Shown here in pieces: positions 63,583 to 64,000 of a stretch of DNA of 64,000 bases. The stretch is taken from NCBI RefSeq assembly GCF_005222695.1, contig NZ_STGG01000013.1, positions 1-64,000 on the forward strand, given 5' to 3'. Every line of letters starts with the position of its first letter. Positions within the stretch are counted from its first letter, which is position 1. Origin of the DNA: Massilia sp. HP4. GTDB taxonomy: Bacteria; Pseudomonadota; Gammaproteobacteria; Burkholderiales; Burkholderiaceae_D. The notes beneath the pieces were generated by a model. It searched no databases, had not been told where the DNA came from, and saw only the letters and a program-made list of their open reading frames with translations. Position numbers and translations under genes: made by a program.

Positions 63583-64000
63583 ATGACTCCCAGCCCGACC
63601 CAGACCATCGCCGCCGAACACCAGCACCTCGACGCCCTCGTGGCGTTGATGAAACAGGAACAGCAATCGCTGGTCACGCTCGACGCCGACGAGCTGTCCA
63701 GCCTGACCACGCAAAAGAACGCCCTGCTGGCCAGCCTGTCGAACCTGTCGCAGCAGCGCCACGCGGCGCTCCAGGCAGCCGGATGCGAAGGATCGGAAGC
63801 GGGCATGGAACCGTGGCTGAGCGCCAGCAAGGACGACGCAGGCCGCGCACTCTGGGAACGCATGCTGCATGCGGCCCGCGAAGCAAAAGAACTCAATCGC
63901 GTCAACGGCATGCTGATCAGCAAGCAACTGGCGCACAACCAGGGCGTGCTCAACGCCCTGCGCACTCCGACCAACGCGCCGACCGGCGCGATCTATGGCG
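63583..64000 (+). CDS. flgN: Flagellar export chaperone FlgN, partial
   Basis: FlgN is the chaperone of FlgK and FlgL. The frame opens with ATG at 63583 and is cut by the window edge after 139 codons. It shows the helical pattern of the family, with LTTQKNALLASLSNLSQQRH in the middle and NRVNGMLISKQLAHNQGVLN near the end. The flgM-flgN order is standard in proteobacteria. Confidence 0.92.
   Translation, partial: MTPSPTQTIAAEHQHLDALVALMKQEQQSLVTLDADELSSLTTQKNALLASLSNLSQQRHAALQAAGCEGSEAGMEPWLSASKDDAGRALWERMLHAAREAKELNRVNGMLISKQLAHNQGVLNALRTPTNAPTGAIYG

Overview
The window is high-GC DNA from a motile betaproteobacterium, most likely an Oxalobacteraceae member of the Massilia/Duganella type. 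This is inferred from gene order (rph - PP2C phosphatase - Ser/Thr kinase - yicC - gmk - rpoZ - spoT, with greB nearby), from the division of the flagellar genes into fliC-flaG-fliDST, fliE-R and flgA-N blocks, and from the protein sequences. No database search was run.

Layout. 1-181: an inverted repeat plus short tandem repeats. 182-8496: housekeeping genes (rph, a kinase/phosphatase pair, yicC, gmk, rpoZ, spoT, a heme oxygenase, greB). 8598-12053: a NarX/NarL-type two-component pair and a diguanylate cyclase. 12116-21393: late flagellar genes, with the flagellin lysine methylase fliB, flagellin fliC, flaG, cap fliD, chaperones fliS and fliT, a second FliK-like protein, a stand-alone FlhB C-terminal domain and a YcgR-type c-di-GMP brake. 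21405-34793: a non-flagellar block holding an SDR enzyme, an AhpD-like protein, an HD-GYP/LuxR regulator, a truncated winged-helix regulator, an EF-hand protein, a MocR regulator, a compact cbb3-type oxidase operon with SCO and CtaG-like assembly factors, a LuxR-type regulator, NsrR, a hemerythrin, a LysR regulator, a SugE/Gdx exporter and a DUF4287 protein. 34809-47116: fliE (reverse) and fliFGHIJK-LMNOPQR (forward), coding for the basal body, switch and export gate. 47113-51251: a MarR-GNAT fusion, a CPBP membrane protease and an AsmA-family protein. 51252-64000: flgL, K, J, I, H, G, F, E, D, C, B on the reverse strand, and flgA, flgM and flgN (cut by the window end) on the forward strand.

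The genes make most of one flagellum: rod, rings, hook, junction, cap, filament, switch and most of the export gate. flhA, full-length flhB, fliA, the motor and the chemotaxis genes are not here. Four sites resembling sigma-28 promoters, all with an 11-base spacer, precede fliC, fliD, flgK-flgL and flgM. This is the class expected to be released when FlgM is exported after hook completion. The cbb3-like oxidase, NsrR and hemerythrin form a small low-oxygen/nitric-oxide theme.

The least ordinary features are: a dispersed structured repeat (central CCCTACGTAGGG palindrome, two side hairpins whose stems vary in a compensated way, and a terminal ACGCGTTCAA) found as full or half copies at five places, four of them inside or beside flagellar genes; its apparent insertion into the 5' end of fliO; a CcoS-like/CcoN fusion with a mono-heme CcoP; and the FhlB-FliK2-YcgR gene string. 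I found no CRISPR array, prophage, insertion sequence, tRNA or rRNA. No stretch above 300 bases lacks a gene.
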